In this document: positions 1 through 7,185 of the stretch, piece by piece
Numbering within the stretch: position 1 is the first letter of the stretch
Layout: the number at the start of each line of letters is the position of its first letter
Source of the DNA: Pseudomonas sp. RIT409
Lineage (GTDB): Bacteria > Pseudomonadota > Gammaproteobacteria > Pseudomonadales > Pseudomonadaceae
NCBI RefSeq assembly: GCF_003052515.2
Contig: NZ_QARE02000032.1
Location: 1 to 42,887 of the forward strand
Direction: 5' to 3'
Length of the DNA stretch: 42,887 nucleotides
Program-made: the position numbers and the translations under genes
Notes under the pieces: model-generated
The model's database searches: none
Seen by the model: only the letters and a program-made list of their open reading frames with translations
What the model was told of the DNA's origin: nothing

Positions 1-634
1 CTCGACAGAGCAAGCCATGGCCATTGGCACGGCGGGTTACACCGCGATGCTTGCGGTCATGGCGTTGGAAAGGAACGGCGTGACGCCTGACAAGGGCGAG
101 GTGCTGGTCACTGGCGCGAACGGGGGCGTAGGCAGTTTTTCCATCGCGATCCTGGCCCGGCTGGGTTATCGCGTCGTCGCCTCGACCGGGCGCCTGAGCG
201 AAGCCGACTACCTCAAGCGACTGGGTGCCGCCGAGATCATCGATCGGGCAACCCTCGCCGAGCCGGGGCGGCCGCTGGCCAAAGAGCGCTGGGCAGGTGC
301 CATCGATTCAGTGGGCAGTCACACATTGGCGAACATCTGTGCCAGCACCCGCTATTGGGGCACCGTTGCCGCCTGCGGCCTGGCGCAAGGCATGGATTTT
401 CCTGCCTCGGTCGCACCGTTCATCCTGCGCGGGGTGACCCTGGCAGGAATCGACAGCGTGATGCGGCCGCGTGAAGACCGCATTCGGGCTTGGGACCGCC
501 TGGCTAAAGACCTCGACCCTGCGGCACTCGCCTTGATCACCCACCCCATTGGTTTGTCAGACGTGATCGAGACGGCCCATCGTTTGATGGCTGGCGAGGT
601 GCGCGGGCGGGTCGTGGTCGATACTCAGCGCTGA
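1..634 (+). CDS. acuI: Acrylyl-CoA reductase / YhdH-family NADPH oxidoreductase, 5'-truncated by the window edge
   Basis: This is the C-terminal two thirds of a medium-chain zinc-free oxidoreductase of the AcuI/YhdH type, which reduces acryloyl-CoA to propionyl-CoA with NADPH in the cytoplasm. The reading frame is open from base 2, so the true start lies outside the window; the ATG at 17 is internal. Visible family motifs are GTAGYTAM, the Rossmann glycine loop VTGANGGVGS, the NADPH-phosphate-contacting STGR stretch, and near the end the segment VMRPREDRIRAWDRLAKDL, matching the YhdH C-terminus. The stop overlaps the 3' end of the convergent RES toxin gene by about 10 bases. A link to the propionyl-CoA synthetase at 33.5 kb is possible but only inferred. 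Family assignment is firm; the substrate is known from the family only. Confidence 0.88.
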   Translation, partial: STEQAMAIGTAGYTAMLAVMALERNGVTPDKGEVLVTGANGGVGSFSIAILARLGYRVVASTGRLSEADYLKRLGAAEIIDRATLAEPGRPLAKERWAGAIDSVGSHTLANICASTRYWGTVAACGLAQGMDFPASVAPFILRGVTLAGIDSVMRPREDRIRAWDRLAKDLDPAALALITHPIGLSDVIETAHRLMAGEVRGRVVVDTQR

Positions 635-1098
635 AGCGCCCTCGAACGCTGCGGGCGGCCGCAGACGAAGTCGGTGACCTGCAGCACCTGGATTCGGTCG
701 CAGGCGGGGTGCCTGGGATTGATCATCAGCCAGCGGACCTGTTCCAGGGTGGCCGATGGTACGATCAATCCCAAGTGTTCGCCCTTGGCCAGCCATTCAC
801 TGCCAAGCGTCATGCTCGGCCTGTCTGCTGGCAAAGCGTCCCAGTCTTTGGGCAACTGCGCTGCCGTCAACTCCAGGTACAACTCAGGGGTGGCCGGCAG
901 TCGCAGGTGCATCAGTTTCAATGGCAGACGCGGCAGATGGCCGGCCATCCAGGTCGTGTCCCACACGCAGGTCGCTGGAGTCAGTCCCAGGTACAGCGCA
1001 GGGTGCTCAGGGTAATTCCAGCGCCCTCCGAATTGCGCCGCCCCTTTACCGGAGAAGTCGAATATAGCGTCGGCCATGGCGAGTCTCCAGGCGTGCAT
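625..1098 (-). CDS. RES-domain toxin of a type II toxin-antitoxin system
   Basis: A 157-residue RES-domain protein, the toxin half of Xre/MbcA/ParS-RES systems; characterised family members deplete cellular NAD+. The N-terminal WRL, then GKGAAQFGGRWN, the ALYLG strand and the late VPSATLEQVRWLMINPRHP block fit the family, including the conserved serine and NPRHP motif. The residue that aligns with the family glutamate, eleven positions after the tyrosine of ALYLG, is Asp47 instead. The start overlaps the antitoxin stop as ATGA (1096-1100), the translational coupling usual for these pairs, with the antitoxin first. The 3' end overlaps the end of acuI. Toxin identity is strong; whether Asp47 leaves it active is unknown. 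Confidence 0.86.
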   Translation of the reverse strand: MHAWRLAMADAIFDFSGKGAAQFGGRWNYPEHPALYLGLTPATCVWDTTWMAGHLPRLPLKLMHLRLPATPELYLELTAAQLPKDWDALPADRPSMTLGSEWLAKGEHLGLIVPSATLEQVRWLMINPRHPACDRIQVLQVTDFVCGRPQRSRALQR

Positions 1099-1550
1099 CA
1101 GGCCGCCCCTCCGTGTGCCAGTGCCGCCAGGACTCGCCGCGCCTGCATGGCGCCGATTTCGGTTTCACACAGCGTGAGAGGCGTTTGGTCGTTCAGCGCT
1201 GGATTCTCGCTCATGATCCAGCGTTGCGCCGTCAACTGATCATTGAACACCTCGGCAGCACGCATGGCCAACGAGGCGATGCGATCGACACGTTCGGAGC
1301 TGACGACGTCCAGCGGCCGTCGCTGTTTCAGGCGACGTTCCAGCGTCGACATCGAGGCGTTGAGCAGCGTCTCCAGTTGCCTGTTGCTCAGTTGAAATGC
1401 GGCCCGTATCGCCTTGACCCAGCCAGGGGGAAAGCCGCTTCGGATATACGCCAGACGTTCGGTTTCGTTGCGCGTATCGAGCTGATCGGCGATCAGCCAG
1501 AAAGCAGGTGCAGCGGTGATCGACGGTTGAAATAGGCTAGGCACGTCCAT
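1098..1550 (-). CDS. Xre/MbcA/ParS-family antitoxin
   Basis: The antitoxin partner of the downstream RES toxin, about 150 residues. The middle contains a helix-turn-helix region (AIRAAFQLSNRQLETLLN, then STLERRLKQ) followed by the C-terminal toxin-binding segment of the MbcA/ParS type (ERVDRIASLAMRAAEVF, then W, NPAL, TPL). Family members bind the toxin and repress their own operon. The ATG at 1550 is preceded almost directly by GGGAG, which is too close; a GTG two codons later (1544) has that same GGGAG at a normal 7-base spacing and may be the real start. An upstream in-frame start at 1604 is unlikely because its extension is not family-like. The toxin ATG overlaps this stop codon. Confidence 0.85.
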   Translation of the reverse strand: MDVPSLFQPSITAAPAFWLIADQLDTRNETERLAYIRSGFPPGWVKAIRAAFQLSNRQLETLLNASMSTLERRLKQRRPLDVVSSERVDRIASLAMRAAEVFNDQLTAQRWIMSENPALNDQTPLTLCETEIGAMQARRVLAALAHGGAA

Positions 1551-1590
1551 ACTCCCGTGTCGGAAATTTCGACCCGAAACTACGCCCCTG

Positions 1591-2700
1591 TCACGTTTTC
1601 TCAAGGCCTAAGCTGTTACCTGAGGTTGCCTGTGTTTCACGCTCAAGCAGGCGGCGCTTGCGTTCCACACCCCAGCGATAGCCTGACAACGCCCCGTCGC
1701 TGCGGACCACGCGATGGCAGGGGATGGCGACGGCCAGGTGATTGGCTCCGCAGGCTTGCGCCACTGCGCGAAACGAGGTGGGCGCCCCGATGCGTTTCGC
1801 GATGTCCGCGTAACTGGCGGTGGCGCCAGGGGGAATGTCCTTCAGCGCCTGCCACACCCGCTGCTGAAAGGCGGTTCCCCGTAGATCCAGCGGCAGGTCG
1901 AGGCCCAGCCCCGGCGCCTCGACGAACCCCACGACCTGTGCGACCACGCGGGCAAAGTCCGGGTCGTCACCGATCAATGTCGCAGCATGAAACTGGTCTT
2001 GCAGATCGATCAGCAGTCGTTCGGGATCGTCCCCCAGCAGAATGGCGCAGATCCCGCGCACACTTTGCGCGACAAGAATCGACCCGAGCGAGCATTCGCC
2101 AATGGCGAAGTGAATCGCGTCCTTGCCACCGCCATTTCGATAGTCTGACGGCGTCATGCCCAGCAGTTGATCAGTGGCGGCGTAGAACCGACTGTTGGAA
2201 TTGAACCCAGCGTCGTACATGGCCTCGGTGATGCTGCACCGGTCGGCCAACCGAGTGCGGACCTTGTCGGCCCGGTGCCCATTGGCCCAAGTTTTCGGCG
2301 TGACGCCGGTGACGGCCTTGAACACCCGGTGAAAATGCCAGGGGCTCATGCCTGCATGGGCGGCCAGTTCATTGAGGCTCAATGGCTGCTCTGCTTCGGC
2401 GATGCGTCGGCAGGCCTGCTGGACCAGGACAGTGTAATGCTCCATCAACTGCGTCTGATCGCCGCTCGCGCGCTTACTGGGGCGGTAGCCCGCCGCCTCG
2501 GCTTGTTCGGCATTGTCGAAAAAGACCACGTTTTCCGGGCGCGGCAAGCGTGACACGCTGCTCGGGCGGCAGTAGATGCCCGTCGTGCGTACGGCGTAGA
2601 CGAAGCGCCCGTCCGCGGCCGGGTCCCGTGCCAGCACGGAAGCCCAGCGAGGGTCGTCTTCTGTGCGGGGGGCGAGGGGCTGAAGGGTGCGCGGGGCCAT
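1591..2700 (-). CDS. ada: Ada-like bifunctional regulator / O6-methylguanine-DNA methyltransferase with a degenerate zinc site
   Basis: 369 residues with the full Ada layout: N-terminal Ada zinc-finger-like domain (about 15-85), AraC-type helix-turn-helix (about 90-185), ribonuclease-like spacer, and C-terminal methyltransferase domain with the active-site PCHR motif (Cys328). E. coli Ada repairs methyl phosphotriesters with Cys38 and holds zinc with Cys38, 42, 69 and 72. Here the aligned positions, with identical 4-27-3 spacing, are Cys44, Ser48, Ser75 and Ala78, so three of four ligands are gone while the surrounding TTGIYCRPS and AGYRPSKR sequence is kept. O6-alkyl repair is probably retained; zinc-dependent phosphotriester sensing probably is not. 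The start at 2700 is chosen because AAAGGAA lies at good spacing; an upstream in-frame ATG at 2733 lacks such support. Confidence 0.88.
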   Translation of the reverse strand: MAPRTLQPLAPRTEDDPRWASVLARDPAADGRFVYAVRTTGIYCRPSSVSRLPRPENVVFFDNAEQAEAAGYRPSKRASGDQTQLMEHYTVLVQQACRRIAEAEQPLSLNELAAHAGMSPWHFHRVFKAVTGVTPKTWANGHRADKVRTRLADRCSITEAMYDAGFNSNSRFYAATDQLLGMTPSDYRNGGGKDAIHFAIGECSLGSILVAQSVRGICAILLGDDPERLLIDLQDQFHAATLIGDDPDFARVVAQVVGFVEAPGLGLDLPLDLRGTAFQQRVWQALKDIPPGATASYADIAKRIGAPTSFRAVAQACGANHLAVAIPCHRVVRSDGALSGYRWGVERKRRLLERETQATSGNSLGLEKT

Positions 2701-2782
2701 GGTCGATTCCTTTGGAAAGCCTGCTGAGCTCACACAATAGTCTGGGGGCGCTCCCGTGAAACTCCGACTCTTGCGCTCGAAT

Positions 2783-3646
2783 TCAGCCCGACATGGGGGG
2801 AAGGGTGCCCAAAAGCGAGACCGCGATCAATGCGGCAGCGCCAAACAGGCCCTCCAACACGATGCTCCGGCTTAGCAACGAAATGTTCATCCTCGGCGCC
2901 CGTGCCAGGCGGCGATTGAGGCCGGCCAACGTGAGCATGCAGAGCACCATGGCGACTTTGACCGTCAGTACCTGGCCGAATCCTGCGAACGGTGGGTCTG
3001 GCCAGAAACCGCCACTCAACGCCCAAACGTTGATCATGCCCGTGGTGACGATCAGCGCCACCAGTGCGTACCCGATGCCACTGAAGCGGATCAGTACACG
3101 TCGAACATCGATCTCGGAGCGGCTCGTGAGCAGGACAGCCAGCATCAGCAGGCCACCCAGCCAGCTCGCGGTGCTGGCCAAGTGCACGGCCTGATTGAGG
3201 ATCAGCAAGGCACCCTGCGTGCCATCGAACATCGCGCCGTGGCCAACGGGTGCCAACGTGAACAAGAGTAGGGCGCTGATCGACAGCCTGGGCAGCGGCG
3301 CGAGTTTCTGCCCGAGGAGCAGTAATAGCCCGCAGAGCAGCAGATGAAGGCACCAGATACGACCAAAAAACGTGTGGCTCAGCACCAAGCGATGGGTATT
3401 CAGCGAAAAAGCATCCTGCCAGTCACCCGTCATACTGGCGGCGGTCAGCATCAGCCAGCCGACGGCGCTGAGCAAAGCGAGCACCACCAGGCGGTTGAGC
3501 GCGCGGTCGAGACGTACGCGCGCCGGGCTGACTTCAAACCCGGGTAAGCGGGACCGGAACAGCACGTGCCGAAACACGCTGCAACCGAACAGCAGCGATA
3601 CGGCGCCGAAATGCAGGAATCGGCACAGAATCAGTCCTTCGTGCAT
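2783..3646 (-). CDS. copD: CopD-family copper resistance / copper uptake inner-membrane protein
   Basis: A 287-residue integral membrane protein with about eight hydrophobic segments, matching the CopD family that works with periplasmic CopC in copper uptake or homeostasis. Characteristic features are the N-terminal RFLHFGAVSLLFG, the histidines in LVLSHTFFGRIW and PVGHGAMFD, and the NQAVHLASTASWLGGL segment, which is the family signature. It starts three bases after the copC stop, so copC and copD form one leftward unit. Direction of copper movement cannot be read from the sequence. Confidence 0.88.
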   Translation of the reverse strand: MHEGLILCRFLHFGAVSLLFGCSVFRHVLFRSRLPGFEVSPARVRLDRALNRLVVLALLSAVGWLMLTAASMTGDWQDAFSLNTHRLVLSHTFFGRIWCLHLLLCGLLLLLGQKLAPLPRLSISALLLFTLAPVGHGAMFDGTQGALLILNQAVHLASTASWLGGLLMLAVLLTSRSEIDVRRVLIRFSGIGYALVALIVTTGMINVWALSGGFWPDPPFAGFGQVLTVKVAMVLCMLTLAGLNRRLARAPRMNISLLSRSIVLEGLFGAAALIAVSLLGTLPPMSG

Positions 3647-3649
3647 GGG

Positions 3650-4036
3650 TCAGGGCGTGACGGTGAAGCGGTAGAGACCTTCGCTTTTATGGGTGTCGAC
3701 GGACACCGCGTGCCATTCGACCTTGTACTTGCCCGGGGCCAGCGGCACGGAGGGGACGACGATGAGCACTTTCTTGTCGGCCGGATCGGTGGCGATGCTT
3801 TGCGTCTGGATGATTTCGGTAGTGTCGCCCGGGCGATCTCGGCTGATGGCGACTTTGGTGAACGTGTCCTCAACCCCTTCCGAGAAATTCAAGCGCAGCT
3901 CCTTTGGCGACGTGACCTCGCTATCTGCAGCAGGCTGCTGGCTCTCCAGATGGGCATGGGCAAATGCAGAGGACGAAGCGAAACTGGCCAGCAATGGCAG
4001 GCAGGTCAGGGCGATTTTCAAGCGATGATCAGGCAT
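3650..4036 (-). CDS. copC: CopC-family periplasmic copper-binding protein
   Basis: 128 residues starting at MPDHRLK, with a Sec signal peptide (hydrophobic core then SSSAFA|HAHLES). The mature protein would begin with His, the first Cu(II) ligand in CopC proteins. The downstream WHAVSVDTHKSEG block supplies the conserved Asp and His of the same Cu(II) site. I see no methionine-rich Cu(I) loop, so it is probably a Cu(II)-only CopC. Longer in-frame starts up to 4270 were rejected because the extension is arginine-rich with no signal-like character, and because AAAGG sits 7 bases before the ATG at 4036. It is the first gene of the copC-copD pair. Confidence 0.9.
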   Translation of the reverse strand: MPDHRLKIALTCLPLLASFASSSAFAHAHLESQQPAADSEVTSPKELRLNFSEGVEDTFTKVAISRDRPGDTTEIIQTQSIATDPADKKVLIVVPSVPLAPGKYKVEWHAVSVDTHKSEGLYRFTVTP

Positions 4037-4410
4037 CCAGGCACCTTTGCAATGACGGCTGCAACGTCCGTGACAGAACGACGCGCGCCGATTTCGACAA
4101 AATGGAGCGTTACTAGACCAGAAACCGTGCGCCGACTCCAGCCAATATCCGTTTCGTCGGCCGCTCGACGCCGATCGGTTTGAGGGGGAGCAGAGTGTGT
4201 TTGGTCTGCGGTGGAGTGTCGATGGGGGGATTTCCAAGGCCGGCGGAATAACACGACGGATGGATAACATGAAGAAAAGTTAACTCAACTGAACTTGCCT
4301 GATTCTGCACAATAACCGGATTAAAGCGTGGGGTATTAGCGGCAGGGGAGTATTGAGAAGCACCCTATAAATCAATCTGGGCTTTATTGAAAATGAATAA
4401 TTATTTAAAT

Positions 4411-4441
4411 AAAAAAGCCACCGCACAGGCGTGAGGTGGCT
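4411..4441 (-). terminator. Rho-independent terminator, leftward
   Basis: Read on the minus strand, a 7-bp stem (AGCCACC with GGTGGCT) is followed immediately by TTTTTTATTT. There is no T-run in the plus direction. It terminates a leftward transcript for which no ordinary gene is visible. Confidence 0.7.
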
Positions 4442-4506
4442 GAAAAAGTCTTACCAAAGGAATGATGAAGTGGAGCAAGATTCAATGACCTGATGCTGCG
4501 GATTCA

Positions 4507-4614
4507 TCAGGTAATGGAGTCGTGTGCTTCATCGACGACAACGGTAACACCGATAGGAAGTTTCAAACTATTACGAAAATCGATAGTGACTATCACCTCC
4601 CGTTGAGGATTCAT
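4507..4614 (-). CDS. Candidate 35-residue micro-ORF, unknown
   Basis: An ATG at 4614 opens a 35-codon leftward frame ending in TGA, beginning MNPQREVIVTIDF and ending DEAHDSIT. Its codons 6-8 contain an excellent Shine-Dalgarno-like GGGAGGTGATA (4591-4600), but no good start codon follows that at normal spacing, so translation is uncertain. It lies about 65 bases upstream of the strong leftward terminator. I do not recognise the peptide. It could be a small protein, the remnant of a longer gene, or part of a small RNA. Confidence 0.22.
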   Translation of the reverse strand: MNPQREVIVTIDFRNSLKLPIGVTVVVDEAHDSIT

Positions 4615-4642
4615 TCGTCGGAAAAGTGTTAAAAAACTTTAG

Positions 4643-4659
4643 CCGGTGGAGCACACCGG
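4643..4659 (-). terminator. Terminator-like hairpin, leftward
   Basis: On the minus strand CCGGTG and CACCGG form a 6-bp stem with a 5-base loop, followed after six bases by TTTTTT. The gap before the T-run makes it weaker than the hairpin at 4411. Confidence 0.35.
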
Positions 4660-4690
4660 GTAAACAGGGGGCGCATGGCGTCTCACTGAA

Positions 4691-4792
4691 TCATAAAGAA
4701 ACAGGCCCGAAGCCTGTGGTATTGCCGTGAGAATTGATTACGGTATCGATATTTTCAGCCCATCTGCCGTAGCGCGATTTCCACCGTTTCAT
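4691..4792 (-). CDS. Candidate 33-residue micro-ORF, unknown
   Basis: A leftward ATG at 4792, with AGG six bases upstream, opens a basic then polar 33-residue frame starting MKRWKSRYGRWAEN and ending GFGPVSL. The last codons run through a hairpin at 4701-4717. I do not recognise the product. It may be a real small protein, a decayed fragment or a chance frame. Confidence 0.25.
   Translation of the reverse strand: MKRWKSRYGRWAENIDTVINSHGNTTGFGPVSL
4701..4717 (-). terminator. Compact TTCGG-loop hairpin with T-rich tail, leftward
   Basis: On the minus strand the stem ACAGGC/GCCTGT encloses a TTCGG loop and is followed by TTCTTTATG. This is the shape of an intrinsic terminator, and it overlaps the end of the micro-ORF at 4691-4792. 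Confidence 0.45.
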
Positions 4793-4869
4793 ATTTCGCC
4801 TGAACTCAGGGGGAAGCCCTTTATCTCAGGATTGTGAAACGTGGTTCTTAATTGAGACAGGGGATAACA

Positions 4870-6198
4870 ATGACGTTTGTGAAGTGGAACCTCGTAACGC
4901 TGGCGGTTTCGCTGGGCGTGAGCCAATGGGCATCGGCGGGGGTCGTCAGCGATCAGGCCGACGCCAAAGGCTTCGTCGAAGACAGCAGCCTGACCGTGCA
5001 CTTGAAGAACTACTATTTCAACCGAGACGTCAGAGATCACGCGCCTGACCGCAAGGACTGGACGCAGGGGGTACTGGGTAATTTCAGCTCAGGGTTCACC
5101 CAAGGCACCGTCGGTTTTGGCGTCGACGCCTACGGCTACTGGGGCATCAAGCTCGATGGCGGTGGCGGCACCACGGGTACCGGGAACCTGCCGGTCGACA
5201 GCCATGGCAACCCCGAAGACGAATACGGCACCGCCGGCGGCGCCATCAAGATGCGCATTTCCAAGACCGAACTGCGCTACGGCGACCTGATGCCCACCGC
5301 GCCCGTTTTCGCCGCGGGCGGTTCGCGGCTGTTCCCGCAGACCGCGACGGGCTTCAACCTGCTGAGCAGCGACATCGCCGGGCTTGAACTCGATGGTGGG
5401 CATTTCACCGGTGGCAACGGACCGGTCACCACCAATCACGATCACGATATCTACGCCTCTTATGCGGGCGTCACGGCGTCAAGCATCGATTACGCCGGCG
5501 GTAAATATGCTTTCAGCGACAACCTGACAGCCAGCTTGTACGCCTCCAATCTGAAGGATGTATGGGACCAGTACTACGCCAATATCAACTACACCCAGGC
5601 TATTACCGACGCGCAGTCCGTCAACCTGGATTTCAATATCTATCGCACCAATGATGAAGGCTCCGCCAAGGCCGGCGACATCAGTAACACCACGTGGTCG
5701 ATGGCAGCGGCGTATTCCTTCCTGACCGCTCACACCTTGACCCTGGCGTACCAGAAAGTGCATGGCGATACGCCTTTTGACTACGTGGCTTTCGGTATTA
5801 ACGGCCCAGGCGATACCGCGGACTCCATCTTCCTCGCCAACTCTGTGCAATATTCCGACTTCAACGGTCCTGGCGAGAAATCCTGGCAAGCTCGATATGA
5901 CTTGAACATGGCCAGCTACGGCGTGCCGGGGCTGAGTTTCATGGCGCGTTACATCACCGGCGACAACATCGACGGTTCTCACATGCCGGCCAACAGTACC
6001 TATGTCAACTATGGGTACGGCGACGACGGCAAGCACCACGAGACCGACATTGAAGCCAAGTATGTCGTGCAGTCCGGTCCGGCCAAGGATCTGTCGCTGC
6101 GCATGCGTCAGTCCTTCCACCGTGCCAACGCCGATCAGGCAGAGGGCGACAACAACGAACTGCGCCTGATTGCGGATTACCCGATCAACGTGTTCTGA
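4870..6198 (+). CDS. OprD-family outer-membrane porin
   Basis: 442 residues. A signal peptide (MTFVKWNLVTLAVSLGVSQ, cleavage near WASA|G) is followed by the OprD opening block: SSLTVHLKNYYFNRD, then the conserved GNFSSGFTQGTVGFGVD and the KTELRYGDLMPTAPVF loop. The C-terminus ends in aromatic VF, as expected for a beta-barrel recognised by BAM. OprD-family porins admit specific small solutes such as basic amino acids or carboxylates; the substrate here cannot be read. The start is the ATG at 4870 (AGGGG about 7 bases upstream), not the in-frame TTG at 4852. It is convergent with the glyoxylate operon, and co-function with it is only a guess. Confidence 0.92.
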   Translation: MTFVKWNLVTLAVSLGVSQWASAGVVSDQADAKGFVEDSSLTVHLKNYYFNRDVRDHAPDRKDWTQGVLGNFSSGFTQGTVGFGVDAYGYWGIKLDGGGGTTGTGNLPVDSHGNPEDEYGTAGGAIKMRISKTELRYGDLMPTAPVFAAGGSRLFPQTATGFNLLSSDIAGLELDGGHFTGGNGPVTTNHDHDIYASYAGVTASSIDYAGGKYAFSDNLTASLYASNLKDVWDQYYANINYTQAITDAQSVNLDFNIYRTNDEGSAKAGDISNTTWSMAAAYSFLTAHTLTLAYQKVHGDTPFDYVAFGINGPGDTADSIFLANSVQYSDFNGPGEKSWQARYDLNMASYGVPGLSFMARYITGDNIDGSHMPANSTYVNYGYGDDGKHHETDIEAKYVVQSGPAKDLSLRMRQSFHRANADQAEGDNNELRLIADYPINVF

Positions 6199-6213
6199 TT
6201 CCCACGCTCACGA

Positions 6214-6242
6214 CGCCAGGCGCTCGCACGAGACGCCTGGCG
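6214..6242. terminator. Inverted repeat between convergent oprD-like gene and glxR
   Basis: Perfect 9-bp arms CGCCAGGCG and CGCCTGGCG separated by 11 bases sit between the two convergent stops. No T-run follows, so it is a likely but not canonical shared terminator. Confidence 0.5.
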
Positions 6243-6251
6243 CTGTCACCC

Positions 6252-7154
6252 TCAATCCGCGGTCTGGCCGGCCCGGATCGAGAAGTTCGACATATGCTCC
6301 AGCCCCTTGATCAATCCAGAGTGGTCCCAACCACTGCCGCCCAGGGCAGCACAGGTGCTGAACACCTGTTGAGCATTGGCCGTGTTGGGTAGGTTCAGGC
6401 TCAACTCTTTCGCGCCTTCCAACGCCAGGTTCAGATCCTTCTGATGCAGGGCGATCCGGAAGCCGGGATCGAAGGTGCCTTTGATCATGCGTTCGCCATG
6501 AACTTCCAGAATCTTCGACGACGCGAAACCGCCCATCAGTGCTTCCCTGACCTTGGCCGGATCGGCACCGTTCCTGGCCGCGAACAGCAGCGCTTCGGCC
6601 ACCGCCTGAATGTTCAATGCAACGATGATCTGGTTCGCCACTTTGGCCGTCTGGCCATCGCCGTTGCCGCCGACCAGGGTGATGTTCTTGCCCATGGCCT
6701 GAAACAGTGGCAAGGCGCGCTCGAAAGTACCGGGCTCGCCGCCGACCATGATGCTGAGCGTCGCCGCCTTGGCGCCCACTTCGCCGCCGGAAACCGGCGC
6801 GTCGAGGTACTGCGCGCCCGTGGCCGTGATGCGTTCGGCAAAGCGCTTGGTGGCGGAGGGGGAGATCGAGCTCATGTCAATCACGACCTTGCCGGGGCCG
6901 GTCCCTTCGCTCAGGCCATTTTCGCCGAACAGTACGTCGTCGACCTGGGGGGTGTCGGGCAGCATGACGATGATGAATTCCGCTTCCTGGGCGACTTCAC
7001 GGGGGTTGTTCAACACCGTGGCGCCGCCGTCTACCAGGGCCTCGGGCGGTGCGATGAAGTGGCTGGACAGGATCAGTCGATGCCCTGCTTTCTGTAGGTT
7101 GTCCGCCATGGGCTGGCCCATGATGCCGGTGCCGATAAAACCGATGTTAGCCAT
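6252..7154 (-). CDS. glxR: Tartronate semialdehyde reductase (2-hydroxy-3-oxopropionate reductase)
   Basis: 300 residues of the beta-hydroxyacid dehydrogenase family. It reduces tartronate semialdehyde to D-glycerate with NAD(P)H, the last step of the glyoxylate-to-glycerate route. Visible motifs are the N-terminal dinucleotide loop GFIGTGIMGQPMA, the substrate-binding DAPVSGGEVGA, the catalytic-lysine helix GDGQTAKVANQI, and the C-terminal FDPGFRIALHQKDLNLAL. The start at 7154 has GAGAGGAA upstream; the seven-codon extension to 7175 is not needed. It is third in the leftward gcl-hyi-glxR operon, 31 bases after hyi. Confidence 0.95.
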   Translation of the reverse strand: MANIGFIGTGIMGQPMADNLQKAGHRLILSSHFIAPPEALVDGGATVLNNPREVAQEAEFIIVMLPDTPQVDDVLFGENGLSEGTGPGKVVIDMSSISPSATKRFAERITATGAQYLDAPVSGGEVGAKAATLSIMVGGEPGTFERALPLFQAMGKNITLVGGNGDGQTAKVANQIIVALNIQAVAEALLFAARNGADPAKVREALMGGFASSKILEVHGERMIKGTFDPGFRIALHQKDLNLALEGAKELSLNLPNTANAQQVFSTCAALGGSGWDHSGLIKGLEHMSNFSIRAGQTAD

Positions 7155-7185
7155 GTGACGTTCCTCTCTTTTCAATTCAGGCGTT

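Larger units (their letters stand above)
4037..4869. other. 833-base AT-rich gene-poor island between copC and oprD
   Basis: This stretch separates divergent copC and oprD and has visibly lower GC than the rest of the window. It must hold both promoters. It also contains three hairpins oriented as leftward terminators (4411-4441, 4643-4659, 4701-4717) and two leftward micro-ORFs (4507-4614 and 4691-4792), listed separately. A further 7-bp inverted repeat, CCTGATG and CATCAGG, lies at 4490-4512. I could not recognise any conventional gene. Confidence 0.6.

Noticed and set aside
4380..4412. Possible Fur box in the AT-rich stretch near 4395
   Set aside because: The sequence around TGAATAATTATTTAA departs from the 7-1-7 Fur consensus at too many positions and overlaps the T-tail of a leftward terminator.
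4451..4486. Tiny plus-strand frame after AAAGGAATGATGAAG
   Set aside because: It has a good ribosome site but ends after about eight codons, too short to call a gene; it could only be a leader peptide.
4852..4869. TTG start for the OprD-like porin
   Set aside because: The signal peptide begins naturally at the ATG at 4870 and the extension contains the ribosome-binding site itself.
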